From Myxococcus xanthus (GTDB taxonomy: Bacteria; Myxococcota; Myxococcia; Myxococcales; Myxococcaceae), in contig NZ_JABFNS010000048.1 in assembly GCF_013116825.1 (NCBI RefSeq), positions 1 through 57,294 on the forward strand: a DNA stretch of 57,294 nucleotides, read 5' to 3'. The notes beneath the pieces were generated by a model, which saw nothing but the letters and a program-made list of their open reading frames with translations, was not told the DNA's origin and did no database searches. Positions 23,399 to 33,190 of this stretch are shown here, piece after piece (position 1 is the first letter of the stretch; each line of letters opens with the position of its first letter). Made by a program: the position numbers and the translations under genes.

Positions 23399-24934
23399 TT
23401 GAAAACGCTGCAGAAGCTGGCCCTGACCGGCCTGATTTCCCTGAGTGCGCCCGCGTGGGCCAGTGACTTCGTGGACACCCGTCTGTCGTTCGTCTTCGCG
23501 GACGACAACGTGCTCGCGGGCTCTGGTGAGACGACGCCGAACAGCCCCGATGCACGGTTCGGCGCCGGCAACCAGAACACGCAGTTCTACGACAACTTCA
23601 ACACCCGGTTCTCCGGCTTCGAGTCCCTGTCGAACGTGGTGCTCTACAAGCGGGCACCGGCCTTCTTCGAGGGCTTGACGACCGAAGCGGCGCTGACGCT
23701 GCTGGTGCTCGAGCGGCCGTCGGGCGGCGTCGACATCCGCGACAACTCCAGCTACATCCGCCTCAACTACCAGCCGCCGGGCTGGAGCGAGAAGGAAGGC
23801 ATCTCGCTCGTCGGCTTCCCGGTGTCGGCGGACCGTTTCCGTCTGGGCTATGCGTACCGCATCTCCTGGGGTGGCAGCGGCGTGTTCACCACCCGCGCCG
23901 CCACCAACGGCGTGCCCGGTGGCAAGCTGCAGATCACCCGCGACAACTGGTACGCGTACGTCGGCGGCAAGACGGCGCTCATGCAGAACGAGCTCATCCG
24001 CGAGGAAGAGACCAAGTACGGCCTCATGGCCGGCGCGGGCTGGGACATCCTGGAGACGCTGCGCGTCGAGGCGGGCGGCGGCTACTTCCAGAAGGGCCTG
24101 GTGCCCGGCCTGGCGACGCTCGGCGTGGAAGCTCCGGTGAACGCCGCGGGCGTGTCCGGACAAATCGTCTACCACGTGGGTGTGCCCGTCGGCACCAGCG
24201 TGGACTTCCGGCTCTACAAGAACGACCCGGACATCTATCAGCGCTTCTTCGCGCCGGAGCGGTACCCGGGCGGCCTGTCGTACACCGTGTCGCTGGAAGG
24301 CAGCTACCTGTCGCAGACGCTGGAGAAGCCCAACGACTTCGGCGCCACCAAGCCGCAGGGCGCCACCGCCGTGGCCCTCCAGGCGCGCGCGAAGTACGAC
24401 CTGCTCCGCGTCAGCCTCCTCGGCCTGTACCGCAGCCTGTCCTTCATCCAGTTCGAGGTGCCGGGCTTCCCGCCGTTCCAGGACTTCCCGGAGGGCACGG
24501 AGCTGAAGCCGGAGATGTTCCTCGCGGTGGGCGCGGACTACCACCTGCCGAAGCTGCACTTCACGCCGGGCTTCATCATCGGTGTGCAGCAGCCAGCCTC
24601 GTTCCGCAGCCCCACGCCGGTGCTGGGCGGCAACAACCCGCCGGAGAACCTCATCGGCACGCGCACCGTCGTGGTGCGTGACGTGAACCAGCTCAGCATC
24701 CTTCCGGAGACGTGCGGCCGCGGCGGCGCGGCGTGCAAGGCGGAGCCCATCTACTCCGCGAAGGCCACGTTCCGCTGGGACCTGTCCGACTCCGTCGCGG
24801 CCGTCGGCGAGGTCTACTACACGTACGACACCAACCGGACCACGTTCCGGGACGACGTGACGGGTGTGGCGCAGCCGAGCTTCGAGCGTCCGCACGCGCT
24901 GGGCTTCAACACGATGCTCCAGGCGCGCTTCTAG
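23399..24934 (+). CDS. Predicted outer-membrane beta-barrel protein
   Basis: A 511-aa exported protein: signal LALTGLISLSAPAWA, then alternating amphipathic strands and a terminal Phe (MLQARF), the usual signal for outer-membrane barrel assembly. Aromatic-flanked strands (DNWYAYVGGKTALM, KYDLLRVSLLGLYRSLSFI, AVAAVGEVYYTYDTN-like pattern) repeat through the protein. I recognise no named porin family. The start is TTG 23399, chosen because GGAGAGGG lies 6-13 nt upstream and the signal begins there. It lies 77 bp after the lipoprotein, so it is probably the third gene of the surface operon, perhaps forming a pore or docking site for the two lipoproteins (inference). Confidence 0.8.
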   Translation: MKTLQKLALTGLISLSAPAWASDFVDTRLSFVFADDNVLAGSGETTPNSPDARFGAGNQNTQFYDNFNTRFSGFESLSNVVLYKRAPAFFEGLTTEAALTLLVLERPSGGVDIRDNSSYIRLNYQPPGWSEKEGISLVGFPVSADRFRLGYAYRISWGGSGVFTTRAATNGVPGGKLQITRDNWYAYVGGKTALMQNELIREEETKYGLMAGAGWDILETLRVEAGGGYFQKGLVPGLATLGVEAPVNAAGVSGQIVYHVGVPVGTSVDFRLYKNDPDIYQRFFAPERYPGGLSYTVSLEGSYLSQTLEKPNDFGATKPQGATAVALQARAKYDLLRVSLLGLYRSLSFIQFEVPGFPPFQDFPEGTELKPEMFLAVGADYHLPKLHFTPGFIIGVQQPASFRSPTPVLGGNNPPENLIGTRTVVVRDVNQLSILPETCGRGGAACKAEPIYSAKATFRWDLSDSVAAVGEVYYTYDTNRTTFRDDVTGVAQPSFERPHALGFNTMLQARF

Positions 24935-24973
24935 TCCACCGCCCTGCCCCACCGGGGCAGCCGAAGGGCTCCG

Positions 24974-25006
24974 CGGCCCGGTCTCTCCTCGTGGGAGGCC
25001 GGGCCG
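24974..25006. terminator. Hairpin terminator between convergent genes
   Basis: CGGCCCGG (24974-24981) pairs with CCGGGCCG (24999-25006). A second hairpin, CTGCCCC/GGGGCAG (24944-24950, 24954-24960), lies just upstream. Both sit between the barrel gene and the convergent GspE-like gene. There is no long T run. Confidence 0.5.
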
Positions 25007-25013
25007 TCGTGCG

Positions 25014-26861
<1,848 letters not shown>

Positions 26862-26942
26862 GCGCGTCTCCTTTCACCCCGGGCCGCCCGCCGGAGCGCG
26901 ACCCCGAAGCGTACCAGACGGACTCCGGCACGCAGCGGTGCG

Positions 26943-26977
26943 CCGAGCGGAAAACACCCCTGGCGCCCTCCGCTCGG
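26943..26977 (-). other. Inverted repeat upstream of the GspE-like gene
   Basis: CCGAGCGGA (26943-26951) pairs with TCCGCTCGG (26969-26977) around a 17-nt loop, in the ~180-bp space between the GspE-like gene and hemD. It may be an operator or a 5' UTR hairpin; no function can be assigned. Confidence 0.3.
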
Positions 26978-27007
26978 CCAGCCAGGCATGGAGCCGCTGT
27001 CAGGCAC

Positions 27008-27041
27008 GTCGCGCGGCCGTGCGGGCACGGCGCCGCGCGAC
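27008..27041 (-). terminator. Hairpin directly after hemD
   Basis: GTCGCGCGGC (27008-27017) pairs with GCCGCGCGAC (27032-27041) and an inner GTGC/GCAC extends the stem, giving ~15 bp with a 2-nt bulge. It starts 2 nt past the hemD stop on the minus strand and is the likely end of the hem operon. Confidence 0.5.
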
Positions 27042-27043
27042 CG

Positions 27044-27814
27044 TCAGTGCACGGTGCTGGTCACCGCGAGCACGGCGGCATCCACCAGGGACTCTGGCGT
27101 CGGCCGCTCCGCGACGGCCGCCGCGGGCACGCCCAGCCGCTCCAGGGCGGACGCCGTCGTCGGGCCGATCGCCACCACCCGCGCGGTGGCCAGGCGCTCG
27201 CGTCCGGCCTCTTCCACGAAGGCCTCGGCCGTGCGCGGCGAAGCGAAGAGCACGACGTCCGGCGGGGAGGCATCCAGCAAGGCCAACGACTCCGGTGACA
27301 GGGGCGCGGGCGTGGCGCGATACGCCGTCACCCGCGTCACCAGGAGGCCGTACTCTCGCAGCCCGTCTTCCAGCTCACGCCGGCCTTCCTCGGCGGCGGG
27401 AAGCAGGACTTCGTCCCCCGGCTGCAGCGCATCCTTGATGAGGTTGAGCAGGGCCGCGCCCGTGCCCTCGGAAGGTTCGGCCACCACGTTCAGGCCGTAG
27501 CCCTCCGCGGCGCGCGTCGTGCGCGGCCCCACGGTGGCCACCTTCACCCGTTGAATCCGGTCCTGGGTGCCCGCCTCGCGCAGGGCCTCCATCAGCGCAT
27601 CCACGCCAGTCGGGCTCGCGAACACCACCCAGGTGTAGCGCTGGATGTGCTCGGCCGCTGACGCCAGCGGACGTGGGTCCTCCGGAGGATGCAGTTCCAG
27701 AAGGGGCACGCTCAGCACTTCGGCGCCCTCATCCTCCAGGAGGAAGCACAACTCCTCGGCCCGCTCACGCGGGCGCGTCACCAAGACTCTCTTGCCTTCA
27801 AGTCGCCGTTCCAC
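27044..27814 (-). CDS. hemD: Uroporphyrinogen-III synthase
   Basis: A 256-aa enzyme that closes and inverts ring D of hydroxymethylbilane to give uroporphyrinogen III, in the cytoplasm. This family is poorly conserved, but the layout fits: VLVTRPRERAEELCFLLEDE at the start, VVFASPTGVDAL, VATVGPRTTRAAEGYG, VLLFAS-type strands (DVVLFASPRTAEAFVEEAG) and VVAIGPTTASALERLGVP near the end, i.e. the two-lobed HEM4 fold. Position after hemC in a heme operon strengthens the call. The gap from the hemC stop is 12 nt. Confidence 0.9.
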   Translation of the reverse strand: MERRLEGKRVLVTRPRERAEELCFLLEDEGAEVLSVPLLELHPPEDPRPLASAAEHIQRYTWVVFASPTGVDALMEALREAGTQDRIQRVKVATVGPRTTRAAEGYGLNVVAEPSEGTGAALLNLIKDALQPGDEVLLPAAEEGRRELEDGLREYGLLVTRVTAYRATPAPLSPESLALLDASPPDVVLFASPRTAEAFVEEAGRERLATARVVAIGPTTASALERLGVPAAAVAERPTPESLVDAAVLAVTSTVH

Positions 27815-27826
27815 GCGAGCAGCAGT

Positions 27827-28768
27827 CTAAGACTCCCGCGCCTCGGAGCGGCGCGCGAAATCACGCAAGATGTCCGCCGCCCCACGCGACAGCAGGTCAT
27901 CCGCCAGGGATTCACCCAGTGCATGGGCCTGCGACACGGGGCCGCGCACCTCGCCCCGCACCACGTGTGTGCCATCCGGACGGCCCACGAGTCCGCGTAG
28001 GAAGACGATGTCACCCGAAACGGTGGCATGCCCGGCCAGGGGCACGGTGCAGCCCCCCTCCAGCTTCGCCAGCAGCGCGCGCTCGGCGGTGACGGCGATG
28101 CGCGTGGTCTCGTGCTCCAGCGGCGCCAGCAGCGCGCGCACGCGCGCATCGTCCGTGCGGCACTGGATGGCCAGCACGCCCTGTCCCACCGCGGGCAGGC
28201 TCACCTCGGGCGGCAGCACCTGGGTGATGACGTCCTCCAGCCCCAGGCGCTTGAGTCCGGCGTAGGCCAACAGCGCCCCCGCGAGCCCCTGCTCCCGCGT
28301 CCTCGCCAGGCGCGTCTGCACGTTGCCGCGCACGCTGACGATGTCCACGTCCGGCCGGCGCGAGCGCAGGATGCAGCTCCGGCGCAGCGACGACGTGCCC
28401 ACGCGCGCGCCCTGCGGAAGCGTGTCCAACGTCAGCCCGCCCAGGCCACAGAAGACGTCCCGCGGGTCCTCCCGCTCCGGCACCGCCGCGAGCATCAGCC
28501 CTTCCGGGAACACGGACGTCATGTCCTTGAGGCTATGCACGGCGATGTCCGCGCGGCCGTCGAGCAACGCCTGTTCGATTTCCTTCACGAACAAGCCCTT
28601 GCCGCCCACCGCGGACAACGGCGCGGACAGGAAGCGGTCTCCCTCGGTGGTCATCTCCACCAGGGTCACTTCCAAGCCGGGATGCCGCGAGGTCAGCAGC
28701 GCGCCCACGTGACGCGCCTGCCAGAGCGCCAGGGGACTCTGCCGGGTGGCGATGCGCACGTGCGTCAT
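27827..28768 (-). CDS. hemC: Hydroxymethylbilane synthase (porphobilinogen deaminase)
   Basis: A 313-aa enzyme that joins four porphobilinogens into hydroxymethylbilane. [17 protein letters not shown] begins the protein, [20 protein letters not shown] and VHSLKDM follow, and [13 protein letters not shown] holds the Cys that carries the dipyrromethane cofactor. The start is ATG 28768, whose A overlaps the last base of hemA's TGA (TGATG); GTG 28771 would add one residue. Translational coupling with hemA follows from the overlap. The C-terminal extension after residue ~290 is short and normal. Confidence 0.95.
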   Translation of the reverse strand: MTHVRIATRQSPLALWQARHVGALLTSRHPGLEVTLVEMTTEGDRFLSAPLSAVGGKGLFVKEIEQALLDGRADIAVHSLKDMTSVFPEGLMLAAVPEREDPRDVFCGLGGLTLDTLPQGARVGTSSLRRSCILRSRRPDVDIVSVRGNVQTRLARTREQGLAGALLAYAGLKRLGLEDVITQVLPPEVSLPAVGQGVLAIQCRTDDARVRALLAPLEHETTRIAVTAERALLAKLEGGCTVPLAGHATVSGDIVFLRGLVGRPDGTHVVRGEVRGPVSQAHALGESLADDLLSRGAADILRDFARRSEARES

Positions 28769-30093
28769 CACTTGCCCCCCGTGGCGACCTGGACTGGCGT
28801 GGCCATGCCAGAGGGCGCGGCGGCGGCGGTGCCGACCTCCTCCTCCAACAGACCGAACAGCTCGGCGGCGGCACCCGCCAGGCGGTTGCCCTCCCCTTCC
28901 GGCCCCACGGCGCGCAGCCGCGCGGTGGGCTCATGCAGCAGCTTGTTGACGATGGCTCGGCCCATGGCCTCGATGCTCTTGCGTTGCTTGTCGTTGAGTC
29001 CGTCGCCCAGGGCGCCCAGCGTGCGCTCCACCTCGGAGCGGGCAATGGCTTCCGCGCGCTGACGCAGTCGCGCCAGCACCGGCGTGCCCTCACGCAGCGC
29101 ACGCTCCTTGACGAAACGCGCTACTTCCTGCGCGACGAGCACGCCCGCCTTCTGCGCCTCTTCCGCGCGCGCCGCGGCGTTGTCCGCGACGAACTTCTGG
29201 ATGTCGTCCACGTCGTATGCATGCACCCAGTCCAGCGTGCCCACGGCCGGGTCGATGTCGCGAGGCACCGCCAGGTCCACCATGAACAGCGGCCGCCCCC
29301 GGCGCCCGCGCCCCAGGGCGCCCACGTTGTCCCGCGTGAAGAGCGGCACCTGCGACGCCGTGCTGCACACCACCACGTCCGCCGCGGCCACCAGACCGAG
29401 CAGATCCTCGAAGGGCCGCGCCTGTCCGCCCACCTCCGCCGCCAGCGCCTCCGCGCGCGACAGGGTGCGGTTGGTGACGTAGAGCTTCGACGCACCGGCC
29501 TGCTTCAGGTGGCGCGCCGCCAGTTCACCCATCTCCCCCGCGCCCACCACCAGCACCGTCTTGCCCGCGAGCCCGTCGAACACCTTGCTGGCCAGTTGCA
29601 CCGCCGCCGCCGCCATGGACGTGGCCGCGCGGCCAATGGCCGTCTCCGTGCGCACGCGCTTGGCGCAGCTGAAGGCCGCCGCGCACGCGCGCATCAACTC
29701 ACCGCGCACCGCGCCCGCCCCCTGGCCCCGCTCGAAGGCTTCCTTCACCTGGCCCAGAATCTGAGCCTCGCCCAGCACCATGGAGTCCAGGCTGCACGCC
29801 ACCCGGAACAGGTGCACCAGCGCCGCCTCGCCCTGATGCTCGTAGAGGTGCTCCAGGGCTTCCACGCCGCCCAGCACCTGGAGCTCCGTCAACGCGCGCT
29901 GCCGCGCCATCGCCGCGTCCGGCGCGAACAGGTACACCTCCACGCGGTTGCAGGTAGACACCCAGAGGGCCTCCACGGGCGCCTGGGCCAGCCGCTGGAG
30001 CACGTCCACCTGACGCGACTCCGGCAAGGCCAGTCGCTCGCGGACGTTGAGGGGCGCCGTCCGGTGGGACAGGCCAATGCAAATGAGCTCCAT
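28768..30093 (-). CDS. hemA: Glutamyl-tRNA reductase
   Basis: A 441-aa enzyme that reduces glutamyl-tRNA to glutamate-1-semialdehyde, the first committed step of the C5 heme route. The catalytic Cys is in [10 protein letters not shown] near residue 50. [13 protein letters not shown] is the family signature, [17 protein letters not shown] the NADPH-binding site, and a C-terminal dimerisation helix follows. It uses the product of GltX, encoded in the same window. It lies 2 nt after the hemX-like gene and overlaps hemC by one base. Confidence 0.96.
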   Translation of the reverse strand: MELICIGLSHRTAPLNVRERLALPESRQVDVLQRLAQAPVEALWVSTCNRVEVYLFAPDAAMARQRALTELQVLGGVEALEHLYEHQGEAALVHLFRVACSLDSMVLGEAQILGQVKEAFERGQGAGAVRGELMRACAAAFSCAKRVRTETAIGRAATSMAAAAVQLASKVFDGLAGKTVLVVGAGEMGELAARHLKQAGASKLYVTNRTLSRAEALAAEVGGQARPFEDLLGLVAAADVVVCSTASQVPLFTRDNVGALGRGRRGRPLFMVDLAVPRDIDPAVGTLDWVHAYDVDDIQKFVADNAAARAEEAQKAGVLVAQEVARFVKERALREGTPVLARLRQRAEAIARSEVERTLGALGDGLNDKQRKSIEAMGRAIVNKLLHEPTARLRAVGPEGEGNRLAGAAAELFGLLEEEVGTAAAAPSGMATPVQVATGGK

Positions 30094-30095
30094 AC

Positions 30096-30914
30096 TCAGG
30101 GCATCCCCAGGGTCGCCGCCGAGGGCGACGACACATCATACGAGGACAGGAAGGACACCATGACCAGGCAGAACCCCGCCATGGTGAGGAAGGCCACCCG
30201 GCGCCCCCGCCAGCCCGCGACGGAGCGCGCCACCAGCAGCGCCGCGAAGACAGCCCACGCCACGAGGGTGGCCAGCGTCTTCCCATCCACGGTCCAGGGG
30301 CCCGGCGCGGTGCCCACGAAGAAGGCCCCCGTGGCCAGCGTGATGGACAGCGCCATGAAGCCCCACACCACCAGGCGCCGGTTCAGCGTGTCCAGGAACT
30401 CCAGGGAGGGCAGGCGGGAGAACAGCAACCCGAAGCGCTTCGCCTTCACCTGCCGCTCCATGAGCACGTACATGACGCCCACGCCCGCGGCGACCGCGAA
30501 CGCGGCCAGCCCCACCAGCGCCAGGGTGATGTGCAGCGGCAACAGCGGCTGACGCACCCCGGGAGGCAGCGGCGCCTGCCCGCCCTGCAACAGCAGTCCG
30601 GGCAGCAGCGCGGCCAGCGCCAGCGGCGTGAGAAAGGCGCCGATGACGGGCCGGCGGTAGCGCACGTCCAGGAACAGGAAGATGGCGAGCAGCAGGAAGG
30701 CCAGCGCGGAGAAGCCTTGCGCCAGGCCCACCGGACGTCCGCTCTGCACCCCGAGCAACTCGAAGAGCGCCACGCCATGCAGCGCCAATCCACCGCCCAC
30801 CAGCACGCGCCCTGCCGTGGCCAGGGCCTCGGACTGGCGGACCAGGTAGGCCAGGTAGACGACAGCGGCGATGCCATACGCGTGGCAGGCGAGCGAGACG
30901 AGCGTGTGGCTCAT
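30096..30914 (-). CDS. HemX/CcsA-like integral membrane protein
   Basis: A 272-aa protein with about eight transmembrane segments. The conserved core around LPLHITLALVGLAAFAVAAG matches the cytochrome c assembly family (CcsA/CcmC/HemX). The Trp-rich heme-handling loop (WWD/WxWD) expected between two late helices is reduced to GPWTVDG, so heme-delivery activity is doubtful. In other bacteria hemX beside hemA affects HemA levels; that role is possible here. ATG 30914, second gene of the hem operon; the stop lies 2 nt before hemA. Confidence 0.8.
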   Translation of the reverse strand: MSHTLVSLACHAYGIAAVVYLAYLVRQSEALATAGRVLVGGGLALHGVALFELLGVQSGRPVGLAQGFSALAFLLLAIFLFLDVRYRRPVIGAFLTPLALAALLPGLLLQGGQAPLPPGVRQPLLPLHITLALVGLAAFAVAAGVGVMYVLMERQVKAKRFGLLFSRLPSLEFLDTLNRRLVVWGFMALSITLATGAFFVGTAPGPWTVDGKTLATLVAWAVFAALLVARSVAGWRGRRVAFLTMAGFCLVMVSFLSSYDVSSPSAATLGMP

Positions 30915-30948
30915 AGGGGCAGGCTCATAACCACGAAAGACGGACGAA

Positions 30949-31329
30949 TCAGCCCATCTTGTTGAGGATGAAGGCAGCCAGAAGGTCTTCTTCAGAGTCC
31001 GGCTTCTTGTCCGCGCCCTCTGGCCTGGGCGCGCCGGCGGCGACCTCCGCTACATACCCTGGAACGACCTCATAGGCGTTGTCCCCCACCAGCACCGAGT
31101 CGGCCATCTGCTCGGCACCCAGTCGGGCAAGTTGCTCCTCGGTCTTCACCCGGGCCACCAACCCCTGGGTGTCTTCGCCCGACACGAGTTGGACGAAGTG
31201 GACCGCGGGCGTGAGGGGGAAGGCCACGCCGCCTTCCGCCATCACCACCAGCCGGCCTTCGCGCAGGTCTGCTTTGTCCGCCAGCGCCCACTCCTCGAGC
31301 TGGGTCTGGGGCAGGAAGAGCTTCGTCAC
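30949..31329 (-). CDS. Conserved-looking small protein heading the hem operon
   Basis: A 126-aa soluble protein with no signal or membrane segment. It starts TKLFLPQTQLEEWALADKAD, has alternating strand/helix texture (LVVMAEGGVAFPLTPAVHFV, VARVKTEEQLARLGAEQ) and ends in an acidic, disordered stretch with a short helix (EDLLAAFILNKMG). I recognise no family. GTG 31329 was chosen because GGAAG lies just upstream and the extended frame to 31410 is low quality. It precedes hemX-like by 34 nt on the same strand, so it may be part of the heme operon. Divergent from trxA. Confidence 0.65.
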   Translation of the reverse strand: MTKLFLPQTQLEEWALADKADLREGRLVVMAEGGVAFPLTPAVHFVQLVSGEDTQGLVARVKTEEQLARLGAEQMADSVLVGDNAYEVVPGYVAEVAAGAPRPEGADKKPDSEEDLLAAFILNKMG

Positions 31330-31450
31330 GCCTTCCAGCTTACACCAGCCACCCTTCCCCCGGGAGGACGCTTGAGGGAAATGGTTGAAACAGGCGCCAT
31401 CCATCCGCATCTGAGCCGCCAGATTGGCTGATGGCCGGCCGATCCTTGCA

Positions 31451-31487
31451 GGCCCACCGGACGCGTACTACACGCGCCGGTGGTGCC
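31451..31487. promoter_or_regulatory. Inverted repeat before trxA
   Basis: CCACCGG (31454-31460) and CGCGT (31462-31466) pair with ACGCG (31472-31476) and CCGGTGG (31477-31483); outer GGC/GCC extends it. The ~15-bp imperfect palindrome ends ~23 nt before the trxA ATG, where an operator or leader hairpin would sit. Confidence 0.35.
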
Positions 31488-31509
31488 CGGACAGGCACGA
31501 GGAGACACC

Positions 31510-31842
31510 ATGGCAGGCGCGGACGTGACGAACATCGGGGATGGCGACTTCAAGCAGCAGGTCCTGGACTCCCAGGAGCCCGTGCTGGTGGATTTCTGGG
31601 CGACGTGGTGCGCGCCGTGCCGCGCCATCGCGCCCTCCATCGAAGCGCTGGCCTCGCAGTACAAGGGGCAGGTGAAGTTCGCCAAGCTCAACATCGACGA
31701 GAACCAGGACACGCCGCAGGAGTACGGCATCCGCTCCATCCCCACCCTGCTCCTGTTCAAGGGCGGCCGCGTGGTGGAGCAGATTGTCGGCGCGGTGCCC
31801 AAGGCCCGCATCGAAGAGGCGGTGAAGAAGGCCCTGACGTAG
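31510..31842 (+). CDS. trxA: Thioredoxin, active site WCAPC
   Basis: A 110-aa cytoplasmic disulfide reductase. The active site lies in VDFWATWCAPCRAIAP; the middle pair is Ala-Pro rather than the classical Gly-Pro, which can shift redox potential. The cis-Pro motif is in IRSIPTLLLFKGG. Length and fold order are normal for thioredoxin. The start is ATG 31510, with GAGGAG upstream; the longer frame from 31480 is Arg/Gly-rich and lacks a ribosome site. It is single, followed by a bidirectional terminator. Confidence 0.92.
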   Translation: MAGADVTNIGDGDFKQQVLDSQEPVLVDFWATWCAPCRAIAPSIEALASQYKGQVKFAKLNIDENQDTPQEYGIRSIPTLLLFKGGRVVEQIVGAVPKARIEEAVKKALT

Positions 31843-31856
31843 ACTCGCCAGGCTGC

Positions 31857-31904
31857 GGGAGCGGACGCGCGAAAGAGCCCCTGCTGCTCTTCCGCGCACC
31901 TCCC
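31857..31904. terminator. Bidirectional hairpin between trxA and ppk2
   Basis: GCGCG (31867-31871) and AAGAGC (31873-31878) pair with GCTCTT (31886-31891) and CGCGC (31893-31897), with one A-C mismatch; outer GGGAG/CTCCC (31857-31861, 31900-31904) extends it. It lies between convergent stops. Confidence 0.55.
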
Positions 31905-31920
31905 GTGGCCGCCTCCTGTC

Positions 31921-32700
31921 TCACCCCAGCAACTCCACGCAGCGGCGGAGCACCTCCAACCGCGAGTAGCGCTTGTCGTTCCCTGGCACCACGTGCCACG
32001 GCGCGTCGGGGCGGTGTGTGCGGTCCAGCATCTCCTGGATGGCCACTTCGTACTTCTTCCACTTCGCCCGGTTCCGCCAGTCCTCGGGCCCCAGCTTGTA
32101 GCGCTTGGCCGGGTCCGCCTCGCGCTCGCGAAACCGCTGCAACTGCGTCTTCTTGTCGATGTGGATGAAGAACTTCACCATCCGCACACCGTCCGCGGCG
32201 AGCATGTGTTCAAAAGCATTGATTTCATCGTAGGCGCGCCGCCACTCCGCCGGCTTCGCGATGCCCTCTACCCGCTCCACCAGCACCCGGCCGTACCAGC
32301 TCCGGTCGAACATGCAGACCTCGCCCGAGCCCGGCGTCTTGCGCCAGAAGCGCCACAGGTAATGGTGTCTGCGCTCTTCCTCTGACGGAGAGGAGATGGG
32401 CCAGACCTTGTAACCACGTGGGTCCATCAGCGTGGTGAGCCTGCGAATGGCGCCGCCCTTGCCGGAGGCGTCCCAGCCCTCGAAGACGATGATGGCCTTC
32501 CGCCCCGCCAGGTAGTTCTGGATCTGCAGCTCGAAGACGCGCTCCTGGAGCGTTTTGAGCGTCTTCTCATATTTCGCGTGTTCACCCGCCGAGACAGACG
32601 GGTCGACCGCTGCGAGTGTCACAGTGCCATGAGGACATACGGGAAACACGTATCCATTTGCAGTCTTGTCATCAATTTTTTGAGATCGTTTACGAGTCAA
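31921..32700 (-). CDS. ppk2: Polyphosphate kinase 2 family protein
   Basis: A 259-aa kinase that transfers phosphate between polyphosphate and nucleotides. The P-loop region is FEGWDASGKGGAIRRLT, followed by the lid-type DRSWYGRVLVERVEG and HIDKKTQLQRFRERE, all typical of PPK2. The first ~50 residues form an N-terminal extension. The start is TTG 32700, chosen because GGAGGG lies 7 nt upstream. The first ~25 codons are clearly richer in A/T than the rest of the gene. Divergent from the AT-hook gene at 32800; the two share an AT-rich control region of ~100 bp. Confidence 0.9.
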   Translation of the reverse strand: MTRKRSQKIDDKTANGYVFPVCPHGTVTLAAVDPSVSAGEHAKYEKTLKTLQERVFELQIQNYLAGRKAIIVFEGWDASGKGGAIRRLTTLMDPRGYKVWPISSPSEEERRHHYLWRFWRKTPGSGEVCMFDRSWYGRVLVERVEGIAKPAEWRRAYDEINAFEHMLAADGVRMVKFFIHIDKKTQLQRFREREADPAKRYKLGPEDWRNRAKWKKYEVAIQEMLDRTHRPDAPWHVVPGNDKRYSRLEVLRRCVELLG

Positions 32701-32721
32701 GACAGACCCTCCAAGGTTGTA

Positions 32722-32750
32722 TTGACAGCGATGACTTCAACCGCCAAATA
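32722..32750 (+). promoter_or_regulatory. Putative promoter of the AT-hook/zinc-finger gene
   Basis: TTGACA (32722-32727), 17 nt, CAAATA (32745-32750). The -35 is a perfect consensus and the -10 is weak. It sits in an AT-rich stretch shared with the divergent ppk2 start. Confidence 0.5.
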
Positions 32751-32799
32751 GGCACATAGCAGTGTCTGTGTTGGCTGACTGTTTTCACTTGGAGTACTC

Positions 32800-33135
32800 A
32801 TGGCACGTCCACGCAAAGAATTGTCCACCGTCCCGCTGACGCCGGCCATGGTGAACTGGGCCGAAGCATTGGGAGACGCCATTGGGCGCGGCATGCTGCG
32901 CGCGCTCAACGACGGGATGCCCAGGCTGGGCAGCACCTCGCCCAGCTCTACCGCGCTCACCGCGGGCCGGCGCCGCGGCCGTCCGCCGAAGGTGATGGCG
33001 GGCGCCAGCCTGGTTTCACTGGATCGCCGTTGCACCATGGAGGGCTGTGCCCGCGAGCAGCGCTCGAAGGGGTTGTGCTCCGCGCACTACCAGGCCGAAC
33101 GCCGCCGCCAGATTTCGGGCAGCAAGTCGGCCTGA
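32800..33135 (+). CDS. Small AT-hook / zinc-finger DNA-binding protein
   Basis: A 111-aa basic protein. Residues ~57-66 (GRRRGRPPK) are an AT-hook, with the Arg-Gly-Arg-Pro core that binds the minor groove of AT-rich DNA. Residues ~78-103 have Cys-x4-Cys-x9-Cys-x2-His (RRCTMEGCAREQ then KGLCSAHY), a small zinc-binding module seen in bacterial DNA-associated proteins. The N-terminus (VPLTPAMVNWAEALGDAIGR) is a predicted helix. Chromosome architecture or transcription control is likely but unproved. ATG 32800 has GGAG 5 nt upstream. Confidence 0.8.
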   Translation: MARPRKELSTVPLTPAMVNWAEALGDAIGRGMLRALNDGMPRLGSTSPSSTALTAGRRRGRPPKVMAGASLVSLDRRCTMEGCAREQRSKGLCSAHYQAERRRQISGSKSA

Positions 33136-33190
33136 GTGCCTGCCCACCGGACACCCGCCCACGGCCCTGGGCGATGACCGGTCCAACGCA

